DNA from: Brevundimonas aveniformis DSM 17977
Lineage (GTDB): Bacteria; Pseudomonadota; Alphaproteobacteria; Caulobacterales; Caulobacteraceae
Reading direction: 5' to 3'
Length of the DNA: 64,000 bases
NCBI RefSeq assembly: GCF_000428765.1
Contig: NZ_AUAO01000002.1
Location: 434,001-498,000 of the forward strand
Below are positions 43,744 through 52,510 of this stretch, piece after piece. The position numbers were made by a program, and so were the translations under genes. A model generated the notes under the pieces. The model was not told the DNA's origin. It did no database searches and saw only the letters and a list, made by a program, of their open reading frames with translations. Each line of letters starts with the position of its first letter. The stretch's first letter is position 1.

Positions 43744-44280
43744 ATGACCCACGATGACTCGATGAACGCCGAGGATCCCCACGCCGGGATGACGCACGAC
43801 GCCGGCACCGAGGGCACCATGTCCAATGGCCGACCCTACCGGATGTTCTGGCTGAACATGGTTCCGGCGCTGATCATCATGTATCTGGTGATGTTCAGCA
43901 TGATCGATGGATTGGTCGATTTTAAGAACAATCTCAATATGTTCTACATGGCGGTGACCATGTGGGCCCCCATGGGAATCCTGATGCTGCTGACCATGCC
44001 GGGGATGTTTCCGAATCGGAAGTTGAACTTGGGCCTGTGCGCCCTGTTCGCTGTCCTGACCCTTGGGTCCTTCCTGGCCACCCGCGCCCAGACGGGAATC
44101 GGCGATCGCCAGTTTGTCGCCTCGATGATCCCGCACCACTCCGGCGCGATCCTGATGTGCCGTGAAGCGGATCTGGATGATCCCGAGCTTCAGTCGCTGT
44201 GCCAGGCCATCATTACAGCCCAGCGTGAAGAGATCGCCCAGATGAACCGGATCGGCGACCGGCTGGCTGAAGCCGAATGA
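43744..44280 (+). CDS. DUF305-domain membrane protein
   Basis: A 178-residue protein. A polar start (about residues 1-32) rich in His, Asp and Met (MTHDDSMNAEDPHAGMTHDA) is followed by three hydrophobic helices (about 35-57, 68-90 and 96-113). The C-terminal DUF305 segment has FVASMIPHHSGAILMCREAD and CQAIITAQREEIAQMNRI. DUF305 proteins are four-helix, often found near copper resistance genes, with the His/Met-rich PHHSGAILMC motif suspected to bind metal. Fusion to three membrane helices puts this motif at the membrane surface. Copper or other metal handling is likely but not shown. Confidence 0.85.
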   Translation: MTHDDSMNAEDPHAGMTHDAGTEGTMSNGRPYRMFWLNMVPALIIMYLVMFSMIDGLVDFKNNLNMFYMAVTMWAPMGILMLLTMPGMFPNRKLNLGLCALFAVLTLGSFLATRAQTGIGDRQFVASMIPHHSGAILMCREADLDDPELQSLCQAIITAQREEIAQMNRIGDRLAEAE

Positions 44281-44515
44281 CCCGCCAAGCTCAGGCGACC
44301 CACGACACGGCGCGCCGGTGGGGGCGAGGGGCTTCAGGCTGACTCGGGCTCTGGACGTCCTGGGCGCGCAAGGGTCGCTGCTCGTCGGGGGTCGCGTGCG
44401 GGACAGCGAGGTTTAGAGCCGTGTCGTGTCCGGCCTGTGCTCAAACGCGAGTCGCTATGTGGCATGGTGCGCTGCCACGCTGCCCCAGACCGAGCCCGAT
44501 GTCGGAACTGAACAC

Positions 44516-45163
44516 CTAGGTAACGCGCTCAATATTGAACAAGCCCGAACTGGCCATGGGGGCCGGCATTTCCCAATGCAGGATGCCGTCGTCCGTTCCA
44601 GTCATCACGAGACGGAAGGTCGCCATGCCGGACATGCCGTCGGCATCAATACGCGCTTGCCCCTGGAATCGGGCCATTTCGTTCATGTTTTCGCAGCCGA
44701 AGACGAGGACAGCCTCGTCGCTGGAAACGGCAGCCTCAGGATCGTGTTCGGGGTCAATATCGGGGTCGACGCGGTCGTGCTGCCACCTGAACGTATCTCG
44801 TTCAGCGGAATAGTTTGCCACACGCGGAACACGTTGCATCCGGACGGTCGGAAATCCCGTGATGGTCATGGTGAGGTCATTTCCGCTAGCGCGCAGGGTG
44901 ATGTCGTTGGTCCCGGTGCGGGTGGAATGGCCGCCGAACCAGGCCTCGCCATCGCGCACGTTCCAGCCGCCGGCGAACCGGGCCGTCGGCAACAGGCCGG
45001 TGACGCACGCCTCGGGCTGAGCCGCCGTCGCTGCACCCCCTGCGCCACGCGCTTCACCTTCTCCACCCGCGCCGCCGGCACCACCTGCGTCGGTTCTGGC
45101 GTCGCAGCCTGCCAGCGCCAGCACCAGGCTCGAGATCAGGACGATATGGCTGTGTTTGGACAT
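44516..45163 (-). CDS. Lipoprotein of unknown function
   Basis: A 215-residue protein with signal peptide and lipobox (SSLVLALAGCDA, Cys20), so lipid-anchored. A Gly/Ala-rich low-complexity linker (about 24-47) follows, then a beta-rich domain with CVTGLLPTARFAGGWNVRDG and ASGNDLTMTITGFPTVRMQR, and Cys near FGCENMNEMARFQG; the two Cys outside the lipobox may form a disulfide. I do not recognise the family. It diverges from the thiolase gene; the shared intergenic region holds a palindrome at 45240-45255. The 235 bases downstream (44281-44515) hold no gene or clear signal I could see. Confidence 0.75.
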   Translation of the reverse strand: MSKHSHIVLISSLVLALAGCDARTDAGGAGGAGGEGEARGAGGAATAAQPEACVTGLLPTARFAGGWNVRDGEAWFGGHSTRTGTNDITLRASGNDLTMTITGFPTVRMQRVPRVANYSAERDTFRWQHDRVDPDIDPEHDPEAAVSSDEAVLVFGCENMNEMARFQGQARIDADGMSGMATFRLVMTGTDDGILHWEMPAPMASSGLFNIERVT

Positions 45164-45239
45164 GGTCGACCTCCGATATCCCGACGAACGACGCTAGGTC
45201 GGGGATCCGGACACGGCAACGTCGATCACTCATAACTTG

Positions 45240-45255
45240 ACGTTGACGTAAACGT
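45240..45255 (+). promoter_or_regulatory. Candidate operator of the thiolase/fadJ pair
   Basis: ACGTTGACGTAAACGT is a near-perfect 16-base palindrome centred on ACGT (one mismatched pair). It overlaps TTGACG (45237-45242 and 45243-45248), -35-like words, about 90 bases before the thiolase ATG. It resembles MerR-family (LiuR-type) operators for acyl-CoA degradation genes; the regulator is not identified. Confidence 0.45.
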
Positions 45256-45340
45256 AGGCTTTTTTGCGTGCGCGTTTCGATTCCGCACGGTATAAGCCGC
45301 GCGCACCCCTGATGCCTGTCGACCTCGAAAGGATCCGCCC

Positions 45341-46546
45341 ATGACCGACGCCTATATCTTCGACGCCGTGCGCACACCGCGCGGCAAGGGCAAGGCGGAC
45401 GGCAGTCTGCACGAGATCACCGCGCTCAGCCTGGCGACCCAGGTGCTGGAAGCCCTGCGCGACCGCAACGGCCTGGACACCTCCAAGATTGATGACGTGA
45501 TCCTGGGCTGTGTCTCGCCGGTGGGCGAACAGGGTGCCGACATTGCCCGTACCGCGGTGCTGAATGCCGGCTGGTCGCAGGACACCGCAGGCGTCCAGAT
45601 CAACCGCTTCTGCGCCTCGGGCCTCGAAGCCGTGAACATGGCGGCGGCCAAGGTGAAATCGGGCGAGGCCGATTTCGCCGTCGGCGGCGGCGTCGAGGCC
45701 ATGAGCCGGGTGCCGATGGGGTCGGACGGCGGAGCCTGGCCGGTCGATCCGACCAGCGCCTTCAAGACCTATTTCGTGCCCCAGGGCGTTTCGGCGGACA
45801 TGATCGCCACCAAGTGGGGCTTCAGCCGCGACGACGTCGACGCCTATTCGGTTGAGAGCCACAAGCGCGCGGCCAAATCCTGGGAAGAGGGCCGGTTCAA
45901 GAACTCGGTCGTGCCGGTCAAGAACCAACTCGGCCTGGTTCAGTTGGACCATGATGAAACGATCCGTCCCAAGACCGACATGCAGACCCTGGGCGGTCTA
46001 AACCCCTCGTTCCAGATGATGGGCGACATGGCTTTCGACGCCGTGATCAACCAGCGCTATCCCGAGGTGGCCAGGGTCAATCACGTCCATACGCCCGGCA
46101 ACAGCTCGGGCATCGTCGATGGCTCGGCCGGCGTGCTGATCGGCTCGCTTGAAGCCGGCAAGGCGCTCGGCCTGAAGCCTCGCGCCAAGATCCGGGGTGC
46201 CGCTTCGATCGGCTCGGAGCCGTCGATCATGCTGACCGGCCCCGAATTCGTCACCCACAAGCTGCTGAACAAGCTGGGCATGTCCAAGGACGACATCGAC
46301 CTGTACGAGCTGAACGAGGCCTTCGCCGCCGTCGTGCTGCGCTACATGCAGGCACTGGATATCCCGCACGACAAGATCAACGTCTGCGGCGGTGCCATCG
46401 CCATGGGCCACCCGCTGGGTGCCACCGGCGCGATGATCACCGGCGTTGTCCTGGACGAGCTGGAGCGTTCGGACAAGGAAACCGCCCTCATCACCCTGTG
46501 CATCGGCGGCGGCATGGGCACCGCCACCGTCATCGAACGCGTCTGA
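45341..46546 (+). CDS. Acetyl-CoA C-acetyltransferase (thiolase)
   Basis: A 401-residue thiolase. The acyl-accepting Cys91 is in [15 protein letters not shown], the catalytic His in [15 protein letters not shown] and the second Cys in [25 protein letters not shown] is the family loop. It cleaves 3-ketoacyl-CoA with CoA to shorten fatty acyl chains or makes acetoacetyl-CoA. Next to it is a FadJ/FadB-type multifunctional protein, so beta-oxidation (FadA-like) is the more likely role than biosynthesis. It has a normal length and starts at ATG 45341. Confidence 0.93.
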   Translation: MTDAYIFDAVRTPRGKGKADGSLHEITALSLATQVLEALRDRNGLDTSKIDDVILGCVSPVGEQGADIARTAVLNAGWSQDTAGVQINRFCASGLEAVNMAAAKVKSGEADFAVGGGVEAMSRVPMGSDGGAWPVDPTSAFKTYFVPQGVSADMIATKWGFSRDDVDAYSVESHKRAAKSWEEGRFKNSVVPVKNQLGLVQLDHDETIRPKTDMQTLGGLNPSFQMMGDMAFDAVINQRYPEVARVNHVHTPGNSSGIVDGSAGVLIGSLEAGKALGLKPRAKIRGAASIGSEPSIMLTGPEFVTHKLLNKLGMSKDDIDLYELNEAFAAVVLRYMQALDIPHDKINVCGGAIAMGHPLGATGAMITGVVLDELERSDKETALITLCIGGGMGTATVIERV

Positions 46547-46563
46547 TCCGGGAGAAACGGACC

Positions 46564-48738
46564 ATGGAAAACTTCAAGATCGACGTCGACGCCGACGGCA
46601 TCGCCACCATCACCTTCGACGTCCCGGGACGCTCGATGAACACCCTGACCGGCAAGGTCATGGCCGAGATCCCCGAGTGGGTCGAGCAGGTGAAGTCGGA
46701 CGACGCCATCAAGGGCGTAGTCCTGACCTCGGGCAAGGCCTCGGGCTTCTGTGCTGGCGCGGACCTGGGTGACATGGCAGCCGGCATGCTGGGCGGCGCG
46801 GACCTGCAGGCGGCGTTCGACGCCGGCTGGCGGCTGAACGGGGCGCTGCGCGCGCTGGAAACCTGCGGCAAGCCGGTGGTGGCGGCCATCAACGGCCTGG
46901 CTCTGGGCGGGGGCCTGGAGCTGACGCTGGCCTGTCATTACCGCGTGGCCGGCGACAGCTCGAAGATTCAGTTGGGCCTACCCGAGATCAAGGTGGGCTT
47001 GTTCCCCGGCGGCGGCGGCACCCAGCGCCTGACGCGCCTGATCGGCGTGCAGGCGGCGATGACGGCGATGACGGCCGGCTCGTCCTGGCGTCCGAACGAC
47101 GCGAAAAATGCGGGCGTCGTCCATGAAGTCGTCCCGGCCGGAACCGAGGTCGAGGCCGCCAAGGCCTGGATCAAGGGCGGCGGCAAGGCCAGCCAGCCGT
47201 GGGACGTCAAGGGCTTCAAAATCCCCGGCGGTGGCCCCTACCATCCGGCGGGCATCCAGAACTTCCTGGTCGGCAATGCGATGATCCGCAAGCAGACCTA
47301 TGCCAACTATCCGGCAGCTCTGAACCTGATGAAGGCCGTCTATGAAGGTCTGCAGGTGCCGATGGATGCGGCCCTGCGCATCGAGACGCGCTATTTCATC
47401 AAGACGCTGATGACACCGGAAGCCCAGGCGATGATCCGGTCGCTGTTCCTGTCCAAGCAGGAGCTGGACAAGGGTGCCGCCCGCCCGGCCGACGTGCCGC
47501 CGTCCGATCCGAAGAAGGTCGCGGTTCTGGGGGCCGGCATGATGGGCGCCGGCATCGCCTATGTGCAGGCCATGGCCGGCATCGAAACCATCCTGATCGA
47601 CCGCGATCAGGAGAGCGCCGACAAGGGCAAGGGCTACGCCGAGGACATCATCAAGAAGCGCGTCTCGCGCGGCCAGATGACCCAGGACAAGGCCGACGCC
47701 GTTCTGGCCCTGATCACCCCGACGTCTGACTACAGCCTGATCAAGGGCTCGGATCTGGTCATCGAGGCGGTGTTCGAGAACCGCGAGCTGAAGGCGACCG
47801 TCACCCAGATGGCCGAGGCCCAGCTGGAGCCCGGCGCGGTGTTCGGCTCCAACACCTCGACCCTGCCGATCTCGGGCCTGGCCGAAGCCTCGTCGCGGCC
47901 GGAGGACTTCATCGGCATCCACTTCTTCTCGCCGGTCGACAAGATGATGCTGGTCGAGATCATCATGGGCGAGAAGACCGGCCCGGCCGCCCTGGCCAAG
48001 GCGCTGGACTATGTGATGAAGATCAAGAAGACCCCGATCGTCGTCGAGGACGGTCGCGGCTTCTACACCTCGCGCTGCTTCGGCACCTATGTCGCCGAGG
48101 GCATGGCCATGCTCGAAGAGGGCATCAGCCCGGTCCTGATCGACAACATCGGTCGCGCCACCGGCATGCCGCGCGGCCCGCTGGAGATGCACGACGATGT
48201 GGCGCTGGATCTCAGCGTCAAGATCGCCAAGCAGACGGCCGAAGACCTGGGCGACGCCTATCGGCCGCTGCCGGGTTCGGACATCGTTCGCAAAATGGTC
48301 GAGGACCTGGGCCGCTATGGCCGCAAGAACGGCAAGGGCTTCTACGACTACGACAGCAAGCCCAAGGTCATCTGGTCAGGCCTGGCCGAGCTGGCTCCGG
48401 TCAAGGTCGACGAGCTGTCGATGGACGAGGTCGCCGATCAGAAGCGCCGGTTGCTCTATCGCCAGGCGGTCGAGGTGGCTCGGTGCTGGGACGAGGGTGT
48501 CATCGATGACCCGCGTGAGGCCGACGTCGGGGCCATCCTGGCCTGGGGCTTCGCGCCCTGGACCGGCGGCCCGATCACGATGATCGACCAAACCGGCCTG
48601 AAGGCCTTCGTCGAACAGGCGGACATCTATGCCGCCCGTTACGGCGACCGCTTCGCCGTCCCGCAGTTCCTGCGCGACATGGCCGCCAAGGGCGAGACTT
48701 TCTACGGGAAGTTCGCGGCTCAGAAGGCGGCGGCATAG
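46564..48738 (+). CDS. fadJ: Multifunctional beta-oxidation protein: enoyl-CoA hydratase/3-hydroxyacyl-CoA dehydrogenase
   Basis: A 724-residue FadJ/FadB-type enzyme. The crotonase domain (about 1-190) has [13 protein letters not shown] and [18 protein letters not shown] with its catalytic Glu in [18 protein letters not shown]. The NAD-binding domain (about 315-495) has [20 protein letters not shown] and the catalytic His in [18 protein letters not shown]. Two C-terminal dehydrogenase domains follow (about 498-720). It converts enoyl-CoA to 3-ketoacyl-CoA, which the thiolase 17 bases upstream cleaves. Symbol fadJ is used for the family and could also be fadB. The gene pair has a candidate operator at 45240. 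Confidence 0.93.
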   Translation: MENFKIDVDADGIATITFDVPGRSMNTLTGKVMAEIPEWVEQVKSDDAIKGVVLTSGKASGFCAGADLGDMAAGMLGGADLQAAFDAGWRLNGALRALETCGKPVVAAINGLALGGGLELTLACHYRVAGDSSKIQLGLPEIKVGLFPGGGGTQRLTRLIGVQAAMTAMTAGSSWRPNDAKNAGVVHEVVPAGTEVEAAKAWIKGGGKASQPWDVKGFKIPGGGPYHPAGIQNFLVGNAMIRKQTYANYPAALNLMKAVYEGLQVPMDAALRIETRYFIKTLMTPEAQAMIRSLFLSKQELDKGAARPADVPPSDPKKVAVLGAGMMGAGIAYVQAMAGIETILIDRDQESADKGKGYAEDIIKKRVSRGQMTQDKADAVLALITPTSDYSLIKGSDLVIEAVFENRELKATVTQMAEAQLEPGAVFGSNTSTLPISGLAEASSRPEDFIGIHFFSPVDKMMLVEIIMGEKTGPAALAKALDYVMKIKKTPIVVEDGRGFYTSRCFGTYVAEGMAMLEEGISPVLIDNIGRATGMPRGPLEMHDDVALDLSVKIAKQTAEDLGDAYRPLPGSDIVRKMVEDLGRYGRKNGKGFYDYDSKPKVIWSGLAELAPVKVDELSMDEVADQKRRLLYRQAVEVARCWDEGVIDDPREADVGAILAWGFAPWTGGPITMIDQTGLKAFVEQADIYAARYGDRFAVPQFLRDMAAKGETFYGKFAAQKAAA

Positions 48739-48765
48739 CCCCGTCGCTCCGGCGGAGAAGGAAGG

Positions 48766-49137
48766 ATGAACTCCGGTTTCGCCCTGGCTGCCGTACTCAG
48801 CCTGATCACCTTCTCCACCCACACCTTTGTGGGTGGCAAATATGCGGCGCGGCCGATCCTGGCGGCGGAGACGTTTGACCGGGCCAGCCGGTGGTTGAAC
48901 TACATGTGCTGGCACATGGTGACGGCGTTGCTGCTGCTATTCACCGGCGGCTTCGCCTGGGCGGCGCTGAGTCCCGAAGCTGTGGAGGTCGCCATGCTGT
49001 TGACCGGCCTGGCCGTTCCGCTGTCGGCGATCAGCGTCTGGGTGGCAATGAAGGGCGGCATCCAGCCCTGGCGGTTCCCATCGTCGTGGCTGTTCGCCCT
49101 GATCACAGTTGCGGGCCTGTCGGGGCTTCTGGGTTGA
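48766..49137 (+). CDS. Small four-helix membrane protein of unknown function
   Basis: A 123-residue protein. Four hydrophobic segments (about residues 3-20, 47-67, 75-95 and 104-122) fill most of it; polar loops carry FVGGKYAARPILAAETFDRA and AMKGGIQPWRFPSSW. The motif THTFVGGKYAARPIL and a Trp-rich loop recall small conserved inner-membrane proteins of alphaproteobacteria, but I cannot name the family. AGGAAGG precedes the ATG at 48766. It follows fadJ by 27 bases and may be co-transcribed. Confidence 0.7.
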   Translation: MNSGFALAAVLSLITFSTHTFVGGKYAARPILAAETFDRASRWLNYMCWHMVTALLLLFTGGFAWAALSPEAVEVAMLLTGLAVPLSAISVWVAMKGGIQPWRFPSSWLFALITVAGLSGLLG

Positions 49138-49212
49138 TGAAAAACTCGGGCGGCGATTGAACCTTTCGCCGGTTCGGCGGCACCTTCCTGCCGAACCCAA
49201 GCGGAAAGGGAC

Positions 49213-49761
49213 GTGATCTCCGTGGATCGGTCCGAAACATTTCGACTGACGGCGTCGGCACAGGCCGGATCGGAGGCGGCGTTTGCAGCCCTGGTCCGGG
49301 GCTGGAACCCGCGCCTCATGGCCCACGCCTGGCGTTTGCTGGGCGACCGCGAGGCGGCGCGCGACGCGGCCCAGGGGGCCTGGCTGGAGATTGCGCGCGG
49401 CCTTGGCACCTTGCGTGACCCCCAGGCCTTTCCGGCCTGGGCCTATCGGATCACGTCACGCCAGGCCGCCGACCACATTCGGCGGCGACAGGCGGACCGC
49501 CGGCTGGCGAATGATCTGGAGCGGGAGAGCTTGATCGCCGGCACTCCGGCAGAGGCCGACGACGGTGCCAGCGACGCCTTGCAGCGGGCCATTCGCGCCC
49601 TGCCGCCTGACCAACGCGCGGCCATCGCCCTGCATCATTTCGAAGGCTTGTCCGTGGCCGAGACAGCCGTGGCGCTGGATGCGCCGGTCGGCACGATCAA
49701 GACCCGCCTCATGCACGCGCGGCTGAAGTTGAAAGCCGCCCTGGAAGGAGAGATTCCATGA
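49213..49761 (+). CDS. ECF-type RNA polymerase sigma factor
   Basis: A 182-residue sigma-70 family protein. The sigma2 region (about 12-80) has AAFAALVRGWNPRLMAHAWR and DAAQGAWLEIARGLGTLRDP with FPAWAYRITSRQAADHIRRR, and the sigma4 region (about 118-172) has LPPDQRAAIALHHFEGLSVA and APVGTIKTRLMHARLKLK. There is no sigma3, as expected for ECF factors. The GTG at 49213 follows GGAAAGGG. The stop overlaps the start of a DUF6768-type gene, which may take the place of an anti-sigma factor. Confidence 0.88.
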   Translation: MISVDRSETFRLTASAQAGSEAAFAALVRGWNPRLMAHAWRLLGDREAARDAAQGAWLEIARGLGTLRDPQAFPAWAYRITSRQAADHIRRRQADRRLANDLERESLIAGTPAEADDGASDALQRAIRALPPDQRAAIALHHFEGLSVAETAVALDAPVGTIKTRLMHARLKLKAALEGEIP

Positions 49762-50123
49762 CTGACACCGATGCCCGGATAGACGCCGCCCTGCGCGCCG
49801 AGGAGCGCCGGCTGCTGGAGCAGATCGGCGAGGAGCCGGCCTTCTTCAGCCAGGCCTTTGGTTTGTTCCGCGCGCGAAACGCCTGGGTCAACTGGACCAT
49901 GATGATCGCCCAGACGGCGCTGTTCATCGCCGGAGCCTATGCGGCCTGGCGGTTCTTTGACGCGGAGACAACGCTGGATGCGCTACGCTGGGGCCTGCCT
50001 TCGGCCGTCATGTTGCTGATGGCTCTGATCATCAAGCTGGCCCTCTGGCCGGTGATGCAGATCACTGTCCTGCGGCAGGAGCTGGCGAGACTGGCGATGC
50101 TGGAAGACGCCGGGCGACGCTAG
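49758..50123 (+). CDS. DUF6768-type membrane protein, probable partner of the ECF sigma factor
   Basis: A 121-residue protein. The N-terminal helix DARIDAALRAEERRLLEQIG, then EEPAFFSQAFGLFRARNAWV and two hydrophobic segments (about 46-66 and 78-100) with a helical cytoplasmic end (QITVLRQELARLAMLED) match a family found directly after ECF sigma genes in Caulobacterales. The ATG overlaps the sigma stop (ATGA). It lacks a zinc-binding anti-sigma motif, so how it would control the sigma factor is not clear. Its 3' end overlaps the convergent DUF488 gene by four bases. Confidence 0.72.
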   Translation: MTDTDARIDAALRAEERRLLEQIGEEPAFFSQAFGLFRARNAWVNWTMMIAQTALFIAGAYAAWRFFDAETTLDALRWGLPSAVMLLMALIIKLALWPVMQITVLRQELARLAMLEDAGRR

Positions 50124-50551
50124 AGGTCCACCACCTCAAACCCGTCCTCCGCAGCCAGACACTCGGTCAGAAGGCGGCGGTGGCAGTGGTCGGCCTCGCC
50201 GCAGAAACAGAGCAGGGAGGTCGGTTGCGTCGCTGCCAGCTCACGCAGGCGCGCGTAGTCGACCTCAAACGCCGGCTCGGCCATGGAGGCACGATAGATG
50301 GCGCGCATCTCGTCGGTGCGGCCCGCCCGGGCCGCGTCGCGCCCGGCCTTCGGTGTGCCGACGCCGCGCAGGTGAACATAGTCGATCCCGGCCTCGAGCA
50401 GGCTGTTGGCCAGCAGGGTCTTGGAAAAGCCTGCCCGGCGCGAGGCGGCGACAGCGCGGACATCGGCCAGCACCTGAACGCCCGCAGCTTTCAGCCGGGC
50501 GATGACGTCAGGTTGGATCGCACCCTCATATCCGATCGTGTAGAGCTTCAT
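50120..50551 (-). CDS. DUF488 family protein
   Basis: A 143-residue cytoplasmic protein: MKLYTIGYEGAIQPDVIARL, VLADVRAVAASRRAGFSKTL and LLCFCGEADHCHRRLLTECL are the conserved DUF488 blocks, the last with clustered Cys and His residues (CFCGEADHCHR) that suggest metal or thiol chemistry. Function is unknown for most members. I used the ATG at 50551, where the fold starts; an in-frame ATG at 50599 would add 16 residues overlapping the divergent hydrolase gene. Confidence 0.88.
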   Translation of the reverse strand: MKLYTIGYEGAIQPDVIARLKAAGVQVLADVRAVAASRRAGFSKTLLANSLLEAGIDYVHLRGVGTPKAGRDAARAGRTDEMRAIYRASMAEPAFEVDYARLRELAATQPTSLLCFCGEADHCHRRLLTECLAAEDGFEVVDL

Positions 50552-50585
50552 GGCGCACAGATGGGCATGCGGGAACCGAACGACA

Positions 50586-51548
50586 ATGCAACGCCGCATG
50601 ATCCAGACCGACGGCCTGAAGCAGTCGGTGCTTGAAGCAGGGGAGGGGCCGCTCGTCCTGTTGATCCACGGCTTTCCCGAGTTGGCGATCAGTTGGGCGG
50701 CGCAGATACAGGCCCTGGCGGCGGCGGGCTATCGGGCGGTGGCCCCGGATATGCGCGGCTATGGCCAGACCGTCTCGCCCCAGCGCACGGAGGATTACGG
50801 CGTCCTCAGCCTGGTCGGCGACATGGTCGATCTGGTGAGGGCGCTGGGTGAGGAAACCTGTGTCGTCGTGGGGCATGACTTCGGTGCTCCGGTGGCTTGG
50901 CATTGCGCCCTGACGCGGCCCGATATGTTTCGGGCGGTGGTGGGCCTGTCGGTGCCGTTCCAGCCGCGAAATGCGGGCGGTCCGCCGATTGCGGCGATGA
51001 AGGCGATCAGCGAGCGGCTCAAGCTGGGTGATCTCTATATCGTCACCTTCCAGTCGATTGTGGCCCACTCGGACTTTGACCTCGATCCCGAGGCGGCGCT
51101 ACGCAAGTGCTTCTGGGCCTACGACGGGGCGACGTCGGGCAAGGACCGGTCGACCGGCTTCCTGCCGCCGGGCGTGCCAATCTTGCAGACGATTTCAGAC
51201 GCGGCCAGGCGTCCGCCGTGGATGAGCGCGGACCATTTCCAGCCCTATGTCGACGCCTTCACCGCCGGGGGCTTCAAACGCCCGTTCGACTGGTATCGCA
51301 ACATCGACCGCAACTGGCGTGACACCGCCTTCCTGCAAGGCAAGACGATTGATCAGCCCAGCCTGTTCATTGTCGGGGAGAAGGACCCGGTGCGGCACTA
51401 TGCGGGACGGCACGAAGCGGCTCAGGGGGACTGGCTGACCGACCTGCGCGGGCAGGTACTGATCTACGGTGCCGGTCACTGGATCCAGCAGGAGCGGGCC
51501 GATGCCGTCAATGCGACCCTGATCAACTTTCTGAGGGCGGTCGGCTGA
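50586..51548 (+). CDS. Alpha/beta hydrolase, epoxide hydrolase type
   Basis: A 320-residue enzyme of the soluble epoxide hydrolase group. The oxyanion motif HGFPELAISWAAQIQALAAA, the Asp nucleophile in VVVGHDFGAPVAWHCA (an Asp in place of the Ser of esterases) and the catalytic His in IYGAGHWIQQE are all visible; a helical cap with likely lid Tyr residues lies between about 150 and 240. It opens epoxides to diols; the natural substrate is unknown. The ATG at 50586 is used, with an ATG at 50598 as an alternative. Its stop shares a base with the ogt start. Confidence 0.87.
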   Translation: MQRRMIQTDGLKQSVLEAGEGPLVLLIHGFPELAISWAAQIQALAAAGYRAVAPDMRGYGQTVSPQRTEDYGVLSLVGDMVDLVRALGEETCVVVGHDFGAPVAWHCALTRPDMFRAVVGLSVPFQPRNAGGPPIAAMKAISERLKLGDLYIVTFQSIVAHSDFDLDPEAALRKCFWAYDGATSGKDRSTGFLPPGVPILQTISDAARRPPWMSADHFQPYVDAFTAGGFKRPFDWYRNIDRNWRDTAFLQGKTIDQPSLFIVGEKDPVRHYAGRHEAAQGDWLTDLRGQVLIYGAGHWIQQERADAVNATLINFLRAVG

Positions 51549-52057
51549 TGCGGGTGTCCATGTGGTCCTATGCCGACAGTCCGATCGGCCCGCTGGGGTT
51601 GGCGACGGATGCCGATGGGGTCGTCGTGGCCTGCGCGTTCGACGGTGTTGGACCCGGGCTTGAGCGTACGGTCCAGCGGGCCTGGCCTCAGGCTGAGTTG
51701 GTCGCCGGTGATCCGGTTGAGGCCGTTGTGGAGGCACTGGATTCCTATTTCTCGGGTCGTCGCAATGCACTCCAAACCGTGGCCTGGCGCGTACCGGGCG
51801 AGGATTTCCAAACGCGGGTCTGGCGGGAATTGGCCCAAGTGCCCGTTGGGACGACGATCACCTACGGCGAAATGGCGAAACGCGCCGGTGAGCCCGGCGC
51901 GGCGCAGGCAGCGGGCGTGGCCCTGAACCGCAATCCGATCCCACTAATCCTGCCGTGCCACCGGGTCGTCGGCCATGACGGTGCCATGGTCGGTTTCGGC
52001 GGCGGGGTAGAGCGGAAATCGTGGTTGCTTGCCCACGAAGGTGCGCTTCTGATCTGA
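51548..52057 (+). CDS. ogt: Methylated-DNA-[protein]-cysteine S-methyltransferase
   Basis: A 169-residue suicide repair protein that takes the methyl group from O6-methylguanine. The active Cys is in PLILPCHRVVGHDGAMVGFG, and the DNA-binding helix is FQTRVWRELAQVPVGTTITY with GEMAKRAGEPGAAQAAGVAL. The N-terminal part is short, as in Ogt and single-domain MGMT rather than the Ada fusion. The ATG overlaps the upstream hydrolase stop (TGATG), so the two may form an alkylation/epoxide defence unit, which is inference. Confidence 0.95.
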   Translation: MRVSMWSYADSPIGPLGLATDADGVVVACAFDGVGPGLERTVQRAWPQAELVAGDPVEAVVEALDSYFSGRRNALQTVAWRVPGEDFQTRVWRELAQVPVGTTITYGEMAKRAGEPGAAQAAGVALNRNPIPLILPCHRVVGHDGAMVGFGGGVERKSWLLAHEGALLI

Positions 52058-52058
52058 C

Positions 52059-52460
52059 CTAGTTGAGCAGTCGCAGTTGCGCTGGGGGCGAAACGTCCCG
52101 GCCCTCCCGACAGGCCAAGGCATAGGCGACGGCGTTTCCGATCAGCCGTTCGTCCGTCGGCTTGGACATCACCCCGACGATGGTGGAGGGGACCGGACCG
52201 ATCATCGATGGATTTCCGGTCATAAACAGGACGCTGACTCCCTGGGCGGCCAGCCGACGCCCGATCTCGGGCCCGGTCGGGCCGTCGGCCAGATGCACAT
52301 CCACGATCGCCAGGTCGACAGTCTCAGCCCCAGCCTTTTCCAGGGCAGATCGGCTGTCCGAGACGATGCCCGCTACCTGATGGCCCAGGTCCTCAAGGAT
52401 AAGGCCGAGTTCCATGGCGACCAGGGTTTCGTCTTCGACAATGAGGATACGAGCGGGCAC
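52059..52460 (-). CDS. Single-domain response regulator
   Basis: A 133-residue receiver domain with no output domain: RILIVEDETLVAMELGLILE, the phosphoacceptor Asp in VDLAIVDVHLADG, and the Thr/Lys in LFMTGNPSMIGPV and VMSKPTDE. GTG at 52460 is taken because the domain begins there; its ribosome site is weak, and an in-frame TTG about 15 bases earlier is possible. It lies 50 bases downstream of the HWE-type sensor kinase gene, and such pairs are common (receiver plus HWE kinase) in general stress or light signalling. It is the likely phosphorylation target of that kinase. Confidence 0.87.
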   Translation of the reverse strand: MPARILIVEDETLVAMELGLILEDLGHQVAGIVSDSRSALEKAGAETVDLAIVDVHLADGPTGPEIGRRLAAQGVSVLFMTGNPSMIGPVPSTIVGVMSKPTDERLIGNAVAYALACREGRDVSPPAQLRLLN

Positions 52461-52510
52461 GGTCTGTTCAGGCAACAAAGAGGTGTGTTGGCGATAATAC
52501 CCAGAGAGGC

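Noticed and set aside
46978..48192. 404-codon open frame opposite fadJ
   Set aside because: Mirrors fadJ and lacks family motifs.
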